From Eutreptiella sp. 'Long Island Sound 2002' (Eukaryota > Euglenozoa > Euglenophyceae > Eutreptiales > Eutreptiaceae), in the NCBI GenBank assembly GCA_964036045.1, contig OZ038383.1, positions 113,929,241 through 113,993,240 of the forward strand: a stretch of DNA of 64,000 nucleotides, written 5' to 3'. The position numbers and the translations under genes are program-made. Positions 11,081-22,819 of this stretch are shown one piece after another; position 1 is the stretch's first letter, and each line of letters starts with the position of its first letter. Below the pieces are notes generated by a model, which made no database searches, was not told the origin of the DNA, and was given only the letters and a program-made list of their open reading frames with translations.

Positions 11081-12594
11081 AGAGCATGCCAGTATGGATG
11101 TGGATGCGGAAGGCACCGACAGGCGAGACCCCTGTTTCTTACTTCCCCCTTTGAAGCTCCTCTTCCTAATCTCACTCTTCAACGACTGATGCCTCCCCTT
11201 ACCCTGAAAAGCATTGAATGTGGACAGGGTATCCCATTCCCTCGCAATCCCCCAGATGTGGTCCACCCAAAGGTGGGCCCACAGGGTCACCACAAACCCA
11301 CAAGCTTTCCGGGCACTCCCCATCTCGGACAAAGCACTTCTCAACACATTCATATTGCGAAGGTCCAACCTCCCCTCTTTCCACACAAGGTCACAAGTCA
11401 CTGCAAATTTCTCTCCCCACAAATGCCAATAAGCAGTCCATGTGATTGTGACCCCACCCACTTGCACCGGGCCTTGAAAAAGATTGTCTCCCTCCAAGTA
11501 GTCGCCAATGCATTCCCACCCTTTCATCCTTGCCGCCGCAACAGTTTGTTCCAAACGCAGGGCCTTCTTTCCCACCTTCTCTTGCTCACAATCGGCCGCC
11601 GTGGCCGTACGGCTATCACCCCTGATGTCATCCGAAAACCACTGCACCCAAACCAATGCCCTCCCCTTTGTCCACTCATGGTGATGCATCAAAGCCTTAA
11701 CCAACCCACTGCCCGCACAATGCACCAAATGGTGCACCCCAAGTCAGGGGGTCTTTGGAAAGGGAGGATTGCTGGCAATGCCATCCCTCCCCATTTCCAA
11801 ACCCTGGAGAAAACTGAATTTCCGAGCCCAAACGCACCCGAACAACGAAGACGGTTTCCCCCGCAAAGCCAGCACACAGGTGCCAAAGGATCATTACACT
11901 TGAAATTCCGACACCCGGAGAGGGCAACTTGCGCCTTGGTGTCAGCGATAATCACACACGTAACGGGTGTGGCACACACTCCCTCATTCAAAACTTGCAT
12001 CACATTCACATCCAAAACATCAAGGTTCGAATTTTCCTGGTTGGCCAGGTCGCGAAGAAATTGGGTGGTCTCCGAGCCCTGGGGTAACACCCATGAACCC
12101 AATGGCAGACGGCTACCGAACTCGCCGACTGCAAAGTGCTCAAAAGAGCGTTGCCAAAGTTTGGTTCAATCAATGAAAATCCCCACCAAAACTTGTTTAC
12201 CTTGTGCTACCGGGGGGTTATGCTGCCACATGAGCTGCAGCTTCTCCTTCAGATTCACCCTGTACCCAATCAAGTCATTGCCGCCGGGAGTGTGCAACAA
12301 GAAATCAAGGGCTGGGAAGCACCCAAGGTCTTTCGCACGGAGACAATTTTCGCCTATGGGGAATACCACGTGGATGTGGACCGGCTGTACTGCAGTCGCC
12401 GCACACTTTGACCCTCCTTCTTCGATTCCCATGACACTGCCATGGCATTCAACTCCAAATCGAGTTGATGATCTGTGGGGACATCCGTGTACACGTCCAC
12501 CACATCTGTAACCCCACTCCGCATGCGCACATTCCAAAACACTTCCCCGCACCAATGGCCTTAAGGGAGGCACGCAGTGGTCCAACCTGTGCAA
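11036..12594 (-). pseudogene. Broken transposase-like gene
   Basis: Read on the minus strand, three ORFs (12594-12166, 12102-11689, 11737-11036) join into one protein-like path, broken by an in-frame TGA near 12163 and a frameshift near 11735. The order is: a strand ending VLVGIFID (possible first catalytic Asp); TCVIIADTKAQVALSGCRNF with a following Cys cluster (C-x7-C-x2-C, possible zinc insert); HHLVHCAGSGLVKAL; and a helical C-terminus. The gene at 34.2-36.0 kb shows a similar order, with an Asp strand, GGDSPWLRRLSG, then IPCVLHLL. I infer an RNase H-fold transposase of an eukaryotic DNA transposon. The family is not certain. The plus-strand 566-codon ORF over the same DNA is low-complexity and I treat it as its shadow. 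Confidence 0.4.
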
Positions 12595-12955
12595 TCACTC
12601 GTAAGTGTTGAGCGCGGTAGGTGAAGGACTGGGCAGGTGAAAGGCCACGTCACTGTGCAAAACAAAAAGATCCCAGCAAGGGGACGAGGGAGGCGGCGGT
12701 ACATAAATGCTACCGGGATACTTAATCGTTTAGCCAACACGACCTGTCGCATGAAGAACCAGAAATGGTAGGCCTGGGTGGCGGCGGGCGTGTGTTGAGA
12801 AGCACTAAGTTACGAAAGATTGAGACAGCTGGCAATGCATAGCGTAAGCTCTTTGGTAGATATGGTTGGTTAAGCATTTCCAAGAGGGTTCAAACTGCAG
12901 AGGTCCAAACTGAACTGCCGCAAATTACTATTGTCACGCTTTGAGTTAGTAGAGG

Positions 12956-13357
12956 GTGTTTGGGTTTCCATTGTCTGGACCATCTCTTTTGTGGTTCTTG
13001 TTGGCTACGTGCTGTCACCTATTGTACGAACCAAGGTTGCCTATGAAGTTTGACTTGTGGTATTTGTGGAGCATTTGGGGCTTACCATGTGCAGGCGCGC
13101 ACGATGTGCAAAAGGTAGGCTACTTTATAGAAAGTCACTCTGGTGGTGAACGATTTGGTTATTATGGTGTGGGTATGCCCGGTCTCACTGGTGCTACTGC
13201 GGACGTTAAGATATGGGACAAGTATTTGCCACTACACACCAAAGCATGTTTCATAGAGTTTGAGGCATTTCAAAAGATGCTTAGAAGTAGTGGAAGCACA
13301 CGAATGAATATCCATGCTTCTCTCATACACCCTACTGGCAGGGCACAGAATGCATGA
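12956..13357 (+). CDS. Uncharacterised 133-codon ORF
   Basis: I do not recognise this ORF. The C-terminal half has mixed, protein-like composition (KIWDKYLPLHTKACFIEFEA) and the N-terminal part is hydrophobic. It sits upstream of the minus-strand transposase remains and on the opposite strand. It could be an exon of a transposon accessory gene or a chance ORF. No motif decides it. Confidence 0.2.
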   Translation: MFGFPLSGPSLLWFLLATCCHLLYEPRLPMKFDLWYLWSIWGLPCAGAHDVQKVGYFIESHSGGERFGYYGVGMPGLTGATADVKIWDKYLPLHTKACFIEFEAFQKMLRSSGSTRMNIHASLIHPTGRAQNA

Positions 13358-13652
13358 CTGCCCGTTTTCTCTCAAGCACTTTGCGGAACAGGCCAACCGC
13401 AGCTGTCCGCGGCCCTATGACCACGTTTGACATTTTCCCCCTCATTGCCCCCGTTCCAGCCACCGAGACTTGGGTTAATGCCTTCGTCACCCATTTTCGC
13501 TCTAAGCGTGCCCTGGCTCTAAAGGATCATGGTCCAACAAGGTTGTGTGTGACATTTGGCTGGGGTCCCATTGCAACGTTTGCTGTTTTTGCCATGTGCA
13601 TGTGTGCTTCTCCAAATGTCGGTGTATTTCAGGTGGTCAGGGGAAAGTTGGA

Positions 13653-14022
13653 TTACCAAACGTCTGGACATTGAAATGGTGGAATGATGTTCACCAACAA
13701 ATCAAGTATGCCTGAGACACTGGACATAGGTGTAGCAGGGAGGGGGAATGATTCGTTTTTGCCAACGTCACTGCCCCACTTTGTGTGCGGCATGCCCCAC
13801 TGTGTGGCCACAGCAGGGCTGGCGGAGGGTGCCAGTGCCTCACGGCCTGGGTGAAGCAGGATGTCGATGGCACCACATGCTGCAGTCAAGCGTTGACCCA
13901 GCAGGCGGGCGCGTAATTGACAGCTCTGGTGCAGAAAAAATGCCGGTCGGGATGTCATATTTGCTGAGGTGTGGCCCTTCTAGCATGATCATATCTTCAC
14001 TCTCTCCGATGGACAAGAGCAA
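13653..14022 (-). pseudogene. Possible minus-strand exon remains
   Basis: Two minus frames (14022-13840 and 13958-13653) are protein-like in succession. The first reads SEDMIMLEGPHLSKYDIPTG, the second SCQLRARLLGQRLTAACGAI. A frameshift near 13945 would join them. They lie upstream, in the minus direction, of the broken transposase-like gene and may be its 5' part. I see no motif. Confidence 0.2.
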
Positions 14023-14302
14023 GGGTGGGGGGGAGTCTGCATCGCAACAGCTTCAACCAGGGGGGGGGGCGGATCTGAAAAGTAAAACGCGAGGTAGGTT
14101 TTTCAAATATCTGTCTTTTATTGGAACCCCTGAATAATCGAGAAATTCGGGGAGCTTTCCAGTTTTACCTGTAGTTTGAGGAATTTACCAGTAGTTTAGC
14201 TAGATCTCCCGAAGTATCTTTGTTTCCTGATTAGAAGCCACAAAGGCGACAGAAGGCAATTCGCGGTCGGCCAATCCAGGAGGCCAGCCCGGGCCGACGC
14301 CC

Positions 14303-15760
14303 GTGCCGGAAGGCCACACCCGAGAGGCGGCGCAACCGGCGGGCGGCGCAGCCACACCGCCCGCACTGCCCGCCCAGCCACAACGCGAGGAGCCCACGGT
14401 GGACGCCACGGAGGAAATGGGGGGACCCTCGCAGCGGACAGAAACGCCACCGCCAGCGGCGGACCTACCCGCCCGGGGACCACCCCAAACAGAGATACCT
14501 AGCGGGGGGGATGACCAGCCAGAAAACTAGCGTGCCAGCCCGCCGGACATGGCGGCAAGCGGAAGCGACCAGGCACCGGACGCTGGCCAACCTGGTACGG
14601 GACCTGACGAACCAGTGCTGGACGCCAAGCGTGCCGCCGGCCTCCCCCCACAAACGGCCCACGGGGCGCGACCCGCGGGTCGCGCGGACACCGCCCCCTT
14701 CGCAACCCCGGCGCGTCACATCGATGCAAGCGCGCCGGGGAAGGCGCCACCAGGGCCCCCCCCTGGAGCCCGCACGAAGTCCGAAGCCCAGAAAAACACA
14801 CCCGACATGCCCCAGCGCGCAGCCGACAGGGAAACGTCGCCCGGCGGGCACAACCGCGACAAAGACTCTTTCGATGCCTTGATGGAGTCCTGCGGGAGTG
14901 ACCCCCACGCGGACCCAGCACGGGCTGCCCCGCTCGTTCGCCGGGAGCCACGACGCGACCATACAGAGGGCACACCCCTCATGTTGTCGTGCCGGGCACA
15001 CCTCCAGCGCAATTACACCGCCCTGGGGAAAACTGAGCATGCTGCCGTCACCGATGACGTGCCCGTAACCGCAAACGGGGCAGCGGACTAGGCCTCGGAC
15101 GAGCGCAGCGCCCCAGGGAGCGGGATGCGTGTGGAGGCGGGCATCAACACCACTAGCGAGCCTACCGGCCAGCCACCGCGGAACAACGGTTCCTGGGGGC
15201 GGGAGCATGTGGACTACACGCCCTCGGAAGGCGACACCCGCCACCCCAGCGGCCACGCGGAACAGGCGGCGGCCCAAGACCTGGGCCTATTGATCGACAG
15301 GCTCACCACAGGGCTGCAGCTCGCCCTGGCGGTCAGCATCCGATGGCTGCTTACTTCGTGGTTCCGCCACCTGGAGGAGGAAAACCGCACCATGGCAGAC
15401 ATCACCTTCGGCCATCGGACGGGGCACACACCCCCCGCCACCATGGACCACTGCGGCCAGTGGCACTATGTGGCCACCCGGCTCATGGCGCATATGGGGG
15501 CCTACAGCCCGGACGTATCCGTACAGCCATACAAAGGCACAACATCTGGGACATCCGTGGATCCCCGGGATACCAGGGGCACGCCTCAGGCCACAAGCGA
15601 CCACGGTCCCAAGAGGTCCCGGAGCCCCCCAGGCAGGCGGCATGCCGTAAGTTTCCACGACGCCACCAGGGGCCACCACCTGCGGTGGGTTCCCCCTCTG
15701 GCACGTACAGAAGCCCCCTCCGACCGTTCGCCGCGCGAAGGGACCAAGGCAGTCCTCAAA
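14303..15760 (+). pseudogene. GC-rich Pro/Arg-rich coding remains
   Basis: One plus frame is coding-like from 14303 to about 15750, with in-frame TAG codons at 14528 and 15089. Most of it is disordered, rich in Pro, Ala, Arg, Gly and Thr. One ordered patch near 15280-15500 (DLGLLIDRLTTGLQLALAVS, then FRHLEEENRTMADITF and a Trp/His-rich stretch) looks like folded protein. At about 15780-15950 the likely frame changes (RRVVFHEDMDRGHGGPND). In such GC-rich DNA open frames are cheap, so only the ordered patches argue for a past gene. It is probably the N-terminal part of the protein that ends in the C48-like domain below. Confidence 0.35.
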
Positions 15761-16443
15761 CCCCAGGGGTGCAGGGCGGCACGCCGGAGCGGCACCAGGA
15801 GACAAGGAACCCTGGCCGCTCCCGGCGCCGCAGCCGCACGCCGCCTCCCGCAACACGGCGAGTCGTCTTCCACGAGGATATGGACAGAGGCCATGGAGGT
15901 CCCAACGACCTCAACGCCCAACCGACATCATCTGCCACCGATCCCTGACGCCGGTCCAACAGGCCCCGCAGCGAACAGGCGCACATCCCGGACATTGCAC
16001 GCCAGCCGAGCGAGAGCGACAGGCAGCGCTTCACACGGACCCCCACCAGGCAGCGGACGGAACGTCCAGCTCGTCCGCCGCCTCCCTCCCAGGGTCGGCG
16101 GCCGGCCCGCTGCCGGGGAGACAGCACACCGCGGACACACGGCCAAGGGGACCCGCGGCGGACCAGCGGCCTGCACAAGGGGTGGGGGGACAACCTCCCC
16201 AACGCACCCTTCGCAAGCGGGGCCCGGTGACACCGGTCCTGGACGCGGGCACCGGCCACCCGACCAACTGGGCCCGTACACCACGGGGTTCCCCACGCCA
16301 GCTGCAACACAGCCAAACCGCCGGGGCGCGGAGGACGCACCGCGCCAACAGGAGCACGACGCAAGCGGCCCAAGAGCGGACGAAGAAATGACAGAGACCT
16401 CCGGCCCTCAGAAGACCGGTGACTCACTGCCCAGCGCCGTTCG

Positions 16444-17584
16444 ATGCCCCAGCAACGGGAGCCTTCCACGGGGAACGTGCCTTGGGGAAGCCCTGGCACC
16501 ACGCCAAGGCACCCCTCCCGGACTGGCGCCACACCGGACCAGGACCGGGAGACCATGCCCCCCCAACCCCCCAGACCACCGCAACGGAGGAACACGGACC
16601 CCTTTGACGACGCGGAACTGAGGGCTCTCCACGGCATCTACGCCAACGCACCCTCGAGCGGGCTGGTGGCAGCCCTCCGGGAACACCTCCAGGACGTCAA
16701 CCCGAACAGGCTCTTCGCCGAGGTCCCCCGCAACAACCGACATCTTTGTGCGGCAGCTCGAGGCGCTCGTCAGCCCCGGGACACAGATCACGGACGACCT
16801 TTATGACGTGTGGATCTGGTGGTTCAACACCCACCAGGTGGACCACCCACAACACGGCTGGGCACACACGCTCATAGTGCCACCAGCAGACCCCAGGCCC
16901 GCGCCCAGCACCGGGGGCCGGGAACGGGCCGCCCCGCCACCGAGAGCCGCAACCCTCAACATCCCACCATACAAAGACCTGGCGGAATGGGAAAACAGGA
17001 CAGCCCGCGATAGGGGCCGCAACCTCAAGAGCATGGTGGAGCGGTACCCGGAGACGGCACGCGCAGCGCCCCCACCACGCGAAGGGGACCCCAGCACCAT
17101 CGCCATGATCGTGTTGGAAAGTGGCCACTACTACCAAGTGCGGATCACCCCGCATCCGCAGGAGCGCCACTGGAGCCTGGAGGCCATCAACTCCATTCTC
17201 CCGGCAAACGCAGCCCTGCCGGACGGCCCCAGCCCCCTGCCCAACGACCAACCCCGGACCCCCTAACGGCCATCGTGTCAGGGTCTGCCCTCTACTGCTT
17301 CTGGTGGTGGGCACAGCGCCGCTGGTCGCACACCAGAAACTGGACGGCGACGTGGAGGTTCCACCTGGACGGCCGGCAGCAGCTGGAGGCCACCCCCCAG
17401 CACGAGCGAACGACGGAGACCCCCACAGCGACCAACATGTGCCCCGTCTCCGCGATCCACCAGATCCGTGCGCTAGCGATGGGCGGGCAACTGTAGCCTG
17501 CCATCCGCACTGAGACGGAAGCCCAGGCGGCACACGCGGCCCTTGTGCATGAGATCCTCAGTGGCCTCCGCAGCGCCCTCGTAC
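16444..17584 (+). pseudogene. Degraded Ulp1/C48-protease-like domain
   Basis: Coding-like sequence runs from 16560 (DDAELRALHGIYANAP) and changes frame at a C run near 16724. It continues as DIFVRQLEALVSPGTQITDD, then LYDVWIWWFNTH and GWAHTLIVPPADP, and later IAMIVLESGHYYQVRI and RHWSLEAIN before a stop at 17264. A further piece (TATWRFHLDGRQQLE, then NMCPVSAIHQIRALAMGG) follows. This order resembles C48/Ulp1 cysteine proteases: a helix before a YF/WF pair, strands with catalytic His before Trp, and a C-terminal Cys segment before a helix. Transposons of several superfamilies carry such proteases. The usual Asp-Cys-Gly is not intact (MCP here), so activity is unlikely. LTR element B is inserted at 17585. 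Confidence 0.35.
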
Positions 17585-18482
17585 TGAAGCCGTAGGGTGG
17601 CCTCCACCCTACCCGCTGGCGCCACAGTGATAGTGGTGCTTGGGGATGCTGAATTTCAGCATCTCCCATTGAGATCTCACTGATTTCTTGGGGAATTCTT
17701 GTAAAATACCCCAGAAATTGTCATATTTGGGCTCGGCGCCGACGTTCGTGGCCTGCGCCCGCAGCTCCAAATCAGAGTTTTCTTTCTCGATTTTTGTGGA
17801 TTTTAAACAATTTTATTATTGATATATTATTTTCAGAAATACAGAAATAAGCCGTGACCATTTTTGCGGCTTTCTGCAAGATTCAAATTTTGCGAAATTG
17901 GTCATGTTCACGATTTTTTTCAGAAAATCCTGAGTTGATTCCAGGAATCAACCAGGTGCCCATGGTAGGGTCGAACAGTGGCCCTCTTCATATATTGTTT
18001 GATATGGGGCTGAAACGCGTCGTGTCGGCTACACGACGCGTTGGGGGGAGACACGGGAAAAGGGTGTTCTTGGCTCAAAAATCACCATTTTTCACTGTTT
18101 TTTGCCCAAAAACCACTGTTTGGCCCAGTTTGGGCAGGATCTCAGTGGATCCTGATGGCAACGACTAGTAGCCGTCAGTTTTTCTGATTGCGGCGACGTC
18201 GTCGCCTTTCATTTCGTACTGTTTTCGAAGCTATTTCATAGTTTAGATATGATACATGTACATAATACTAGTCTACATGTTTCCTTTGTCTACATATACC
18301 CTCATTACTTGCCTAGGACACCAGATTGTGTCATGGCCGAGGCAAGGATCACGGATTTCTTTGGAGGGACGCAAACTGATGGATCTTCAGTAACAATTTC
18401 AAGAGGAATTCCTGGATATTCATGGGATTGGGGTTGTGCATGCCAAGGGAAGCTTGGAGGGAGCCACCCCCCAACCCCTTCA
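17585..18482 (+). repeat. 5' LTR of element B
   Basis: 898 bp. It contains the ATG of a gag-like ORF (18333), preceded by CCTAG and then GACACCAGATTGTGTCATG, a sequence shared with element C. Confidence 0.9.
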
Positions 18483-18593
18483 AAAGAAATCTGCCGCCAC
18501 CAAGGCCTGCAGACGACGACGACGCCCAGACTGCAGGAAAATTTTCGACGACGTCGACATCTGCAGGAGCTAAGGTCCAAGGCATCAACATGA
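18333..18593 (+). CDS. Short gag-like ORF starting in LTR B
   Basis: An 87-codon ORF starts at the ATG of the shared GACACCAGATTGTGTCATG block inside the 5' LTR, and crosses the LTR end into the interior. The first 40 residues (MAEARITDFFGGTQTDGSS...) are mixed in composition; the remainder is Arg/Thr-rich. The same start exists in the 3' LTR (ATG at 19840), with conservative changes (GGTQ to GETQ). I know no homologue. A CTTGCCTAG just before GACACC could be a 3' splice site. The downstream interior also has GAC-repeat tracts that could encode an acidic tail. Confidence 0.35.
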   Translation: MAEARITDFFGGTQTDGSSVTISRGIPGYSWDWGCACQGKLGGSHPPTPSKEICRHQGLQTTTTPRLQENFRRRRHLQELRSKAST

Positions 18594-19080
18594 TGGGGGA
18601 GGAATTCCTTGACTCCTACAATGGATACCACCTTGGTCTCCCCATGGACCCTATGGAGCCCCCAAGTCTATCAGTCCTCTAGGCGAGGACCACAGCGACG
18701 ACGACGCCATCTGCGAACCACCACAACCTGGAAGAGGTTGCAGGCGCGAGGAATTTGTCGCCTTGGGTTCGGAAAAGACCCTGAATAAATTTTTTAATTA
18801 ATCTTCTTGCTACCACATTAGTTTTCCATGCCCATGGAGAAAAAGGGCCAAATTGCATATTTCAGCACCTCCAGGCAGGTCCAGAGAGGCGGCAGCGCCT
18901 CTGTTTATGTGACTGCAGGCCACAGGGAATGCCAGGCACCATTGCTGTCGCCTGGGGGGCATTTGCCCTATGAATTTTAATATAAAAAGGCCCTAAAAAC
19001 CCATGTCTTTGCCACATGGGTCACCAAGACCCAAGCACCCCTCTTGGACTTGCCTTCCTTTGGATATAGGCAAGCCTTCT

Positions 19081-19091
19081 AAGGAGGGGGG
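19081..19091 (+). other. Polypurine tract, element B
   Basis: AAGGAGGGGGG abuts the 3' LTR. The sequence leading into it (GCAAGCCTTCTAAGGAG) is nearly the same as in element C (GCAAGCCTTTTAAGGAG), which links the two families. Confidence 0.8.
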
Positions 19092-19989
19092 TGAAGCGGT
19101 AGGGTGGCCTCCACCCTACCCGCTGGCGCCACAGTGATAGTGGTGCTTGGGGATGCTGAATTTCAGCATCTCCCATTGATATCTCACTGATTTCTTGGGG
19201 AATTCTTGTAAAATACCCCAGAAATTGTCATTTTTGGGCTCGGCGCCGACCTTCGTCACCTGCGCCCGCAGCTCCAAATCAGAGTTTTATTTCTCGATTT
19301 TTGAGGATTTCAATCAATTTCAATATTGATATATTATTTTCAGAAATACAGAAATAAGCCGTGACCATTTTTGCGGCGTTCCGCAAGGTTCAATTTTTGC
19401 GATATTGGTCACGTTGACAATTTTTTCAAAAAATGCTGGGTCGTTTCCAGGAATCAACCAGGTGCCCATGGTAGGGCCCAACAGTGGCCCTCTTCATATA
19501 TGGTTTGATATTGGGCTGAAACGCACCGTGTCGGCTACGCAACGCTTTTGGGGGAGACACGGGAAAAGGGTGTTTTTGACTCAAAAATCGCTATTTTTCA
19601 CTGTTTTTCGCCCAAAAGCCACTGTTTGGCCCAGTTTGGGCAGAATCTCAGTGGAGATCCTGATGGCAACGACTAGTAGCCGTCAGTTCTTCTGATGGCG
19701 GCGACGCCGTGGCCTTGATTTCGTCCTCTTTTCTAAGCCATTTTATAGTTTAGATGTGATACATGTACATACTAATAGTCTACATGTTTCCTTTGTCTAC
19801 ATATACCCTCATCTCTTGCCTAGGACGCCAGAATGTGTCATGGCCGAGGCAAGGATCACAGATTTCTTTGGAGAAACCCAAACCGATGGATCTTCAGTAA
19901 CACTTTCAAGAGGAATTCTTGGATTTTCATGGGATTGGGGTTGTGCATGCCAAGGGAAGCTTGGAGGGAGCCACCCCCCAACCTCTTCA
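19092..19989 (+). repeat. 3' LTR of element B
   Basis: 898 bp, ending CTCTTCA and followed by the GTAC target duplication. Confidence 0.9.
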
Positions 19990-19993
19990 GTAC

Positions 19994-22819
19994 GGCGCGT
20001 GGGGAACCCCCCAGGGCCCTGAACCACCGCAAGCCGATACAGGGAACACACTGTAATAAGTTGGGGCATTTGGCCCTCTCAGAAGCTTTCTGGAAGATCT
20101 CTACAAGACCTCTCAGAGCTTCACGATACTAAGATACTAGGATATTTACTCATGTTTGGCTCATATTTCAAGCCTATAGCTTACTGCTAGAGTCTACTGC
20201 TCTTAGGTACACTACAGAGAGCAGATATCTAGGATACATTGGTAGCCATACATGAATGATCACATCCCATATGCTTGTAATGTGATTAAATCATGTTTTA
20301 TCCTTTTTTTGAAGGTTCTAATGTATCAGAAGCTATTTTGAAGCTATTTAGAAGCTTCCGAAGGCCTGTCGCGATTGTCAGCGCCTGCTGTCGCCGACAG
20401 TGATTTACGTAATGTTGACCAGGCCTTTGACAAGATAGACTACTCAGAAAGTTGTTAAAATATAGGTTTTCTTGCCTATTTAATGAGATTTTAATGCTAC
20501 ATTAATTTTCCTGTTATTTAGGCATGTGAACCCGTATTACTGGACCAGCCAGTTGGTCCAGTTTGATATTCGTCTAGTTCTTCATCTTCTTGCTGTTGCC
20601 TGTGTTCTGTACTTGCCAACAAGATCAATTGCAATGGAGAACATTGGAAACAATTTGATTTTTAAGTGCAAGACAAGGAAAATCAGTTTTCTATATGCAC
20701 CCAAGCACAAGCATATGACAGTCCAGTAATCTGAGTGCGAGCAGGACGACGACGACGAGGACGACGCGCAGAAGCTGGGCCAGCGTACGTTGTTCCAAAA
20801 TCATGAGTTCCTTGCTTGGATTTAATGAAAAGTTGGAGAAACCTTGAAGAATTGGAGGTATACTTCCAATTTCCTTCAAAAAGGCTTGAAATTACTTTGA
20901 AAAATGGAAAAGCGCAGTTCCAAGCGCGCTGCAGTGACGACGACGACGACGAGAACCAGGAAAAGCGACACTTTGGACTTCCTGGAGCCTCCTACAAGCT
21001 CCAAAAGTTGATTTTCTTGATGATATATTAAAGTTTCATTAAGGACTACTTTGAGTTACTTAAGAATACCTTGCAAAGTGGTCAAAACAAGTCAAAAATC
21101 GTGGATATCTTGGACCTACGCGCTGCTGGGCGACGTGAACGAGCGCTGGAGGACTTCGACAACGCGCTTGCAAGGCGCTGTAGGCTGCTGCAGCCTTGTC
21201 ATTTGCAGTTTTGAAGTGTAGGATAGCATATCTTTGATGTTTGTGTTGTTGCATTTCATTGCCTCATTGCACACGGCCTTCGGTTGCCCTGTGTCGAGGA
21301 TTCACGCGCTTTGACGCGCTTTTCTAGTTGCAAGCGTGTTGCCAGTAGCTTGATTGTCAATTTCCCACCCTCCTTTCCCCTTCAAAGTTATGTTTTCATT
21401 AAAGTTTCCCACTAACTTTTGATGTTCCAAAAGGCCAACATGGTCGAAAATGGCCTACGTTGTTTTACGCATAACTTGTCGCCACTGGCTCATAAACGCG
21501 TCAGGTAACTCGCTATCGTGAACTAGAGAGCGCTGGCTTCCAAAAGGCGTTTTCATCTTGCTTTAACTCAACAAGGGCTATTTGCTCTGATTTCTTCAAG
21601 ATGACCCACGAATAACTTTTTCCCCAACCCTCTAACAAACCCCGAAATGACATTTGGTGTTTTACGCATATCTTGTTGCCACTGCGCCGAAAAAAATCGA
21701 ACCAAGCATATATGGGAAGTACAGAGCAAGACGCCACACTTGCATATTTCACTTTGTTGAAATCAACGTTTGTGCTTTTTTTTTGTATCCCCACCAATGT
21801 CACCCATGAACCACACCCCAAGAACCCCTCAAAAGTGCCTTTTGTGCTTCCTTCATATCTCAGAGAGAAAAAAAGTTTGAGGTTTGATACTATGTTTCCA
21901 AACAACACTGGAGTATGTGCTTTCTAACCCTGGGTCACTCTCATTTTCAGAAAAATGAGAATGGCTATCGTAAAAATGCCACAAGTTACCACAAAGACCA
22001 CTTGGTGAAAAATCATGCAAAATGAGTTTGGAGTTCCAATCATTTCTCTGAGACCCTAGTGAGTTCGAACCTGAACGAAGGTGTTTTACAAGCACTGGAG
22101 CATGGAGTTTTGAAAACATGTTTACTTTGATTTTCTGTGAAGAAGAATGGATTCTTCCCAAGGTGGTCAACTTGGTACATGAAAGCATGGTTTCACATTT
22201 GTTGGTCATTGTGCTACAAGAAAAAGACCTTTCTGAGAGCCTATGGTGAGTTGGTGCGTCATCAAAGCTGTTTTGGAAACGTAATGATGTCTAGTTTGCA
22301 GATATCCAATCATTAGCTTTTGTTGAAAATGGGATGACAGTGAAAAGGTTATATTTCCTTATGCTTTTTTGGTGGTTTTTCAGCATGTGTTGCATGAAAT
22401 ATTCATGTGTCTCCCCCCAACTTCCATTTCTGTGAACCTATGATGAGTTGATGCAACATCACATACGTCTCGAAAACCTGAGGACATGCCCTACACAGCG
22501 CAGAGATTCTCTTTGTGACATCTCAGCAACATAGTACAGAAAAGTGGTGCAGAAGTTGGGCATTTTCAAGGAAAAACAGGTTTTTCGGTCATTGTTTTGC
22601 AAAACCATTCGCGAATCTTTGGTCTTCTAACCTTGAATCATTGTATGATATTGCAGTTTGTGATTGTTTGCATCAGTTTTTATTCATTCCAACTAGGCTT
22701 AGCCTACGTAGAAAGGTAGATACCTTAGAATTATTTAGACACACAATGAATAGTGAAACACCTTGTTGTCTTTTTTTCGGCCACAAAACAAACTGGGCCA
22801 CAACCATTAACAGACCTTT
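19994..22819. other. AT-richer spacer, no gene seen
   Basis: No convincing ORF on either strand. It contains two GAC runs (about 20743-20764 and 20936-20951). It also has a near-repeat of GTTTTACGCATA.CTTGT at 21460 and 21659, about 200 bases apart, and one copy of the CACGGCCTTCGGTTGCCCTG motif at 21266 that recurs in the 1.3 kb repeats. Confidence 0.5.

Larger units (their letters stand above)
17585..19989 (+). mobile_element. LTR retrotransposon B, TRIM-like
   Basis: Direct repeats of exactly 898 bp (17585-18482 and 19092-19989) begin TGAAGC and end CTTCA. A perfect 4 bp target-site duplication (GTAC) flanks the element, and a polypurine tract (AAGGAGGGGGG) lies directly before the 3' LTR. 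The interior is only 609 bp and encodes no polymerase. Many substitutions separate the LTRs, so the insertion is older than that of element C. It interrupts the C48-like gene remains. Confidence 0.9.

Noticed and set aside
10811-12511. 566-codon plus-strand ORF
   Set aside because: Low-complexity His/Pro/Ser composition. The minus strand over the same bases reads as ordered protein with motifs, so the plus ORF is its shadow.
15125-16621. 498-codon single plus ORF as one intact protein
   Set aside because: Only its first 600 bases or so read as protein. Beyond that the better coding signal moves to another frame, and GC-rich DNA keeps the first frame open by chance.
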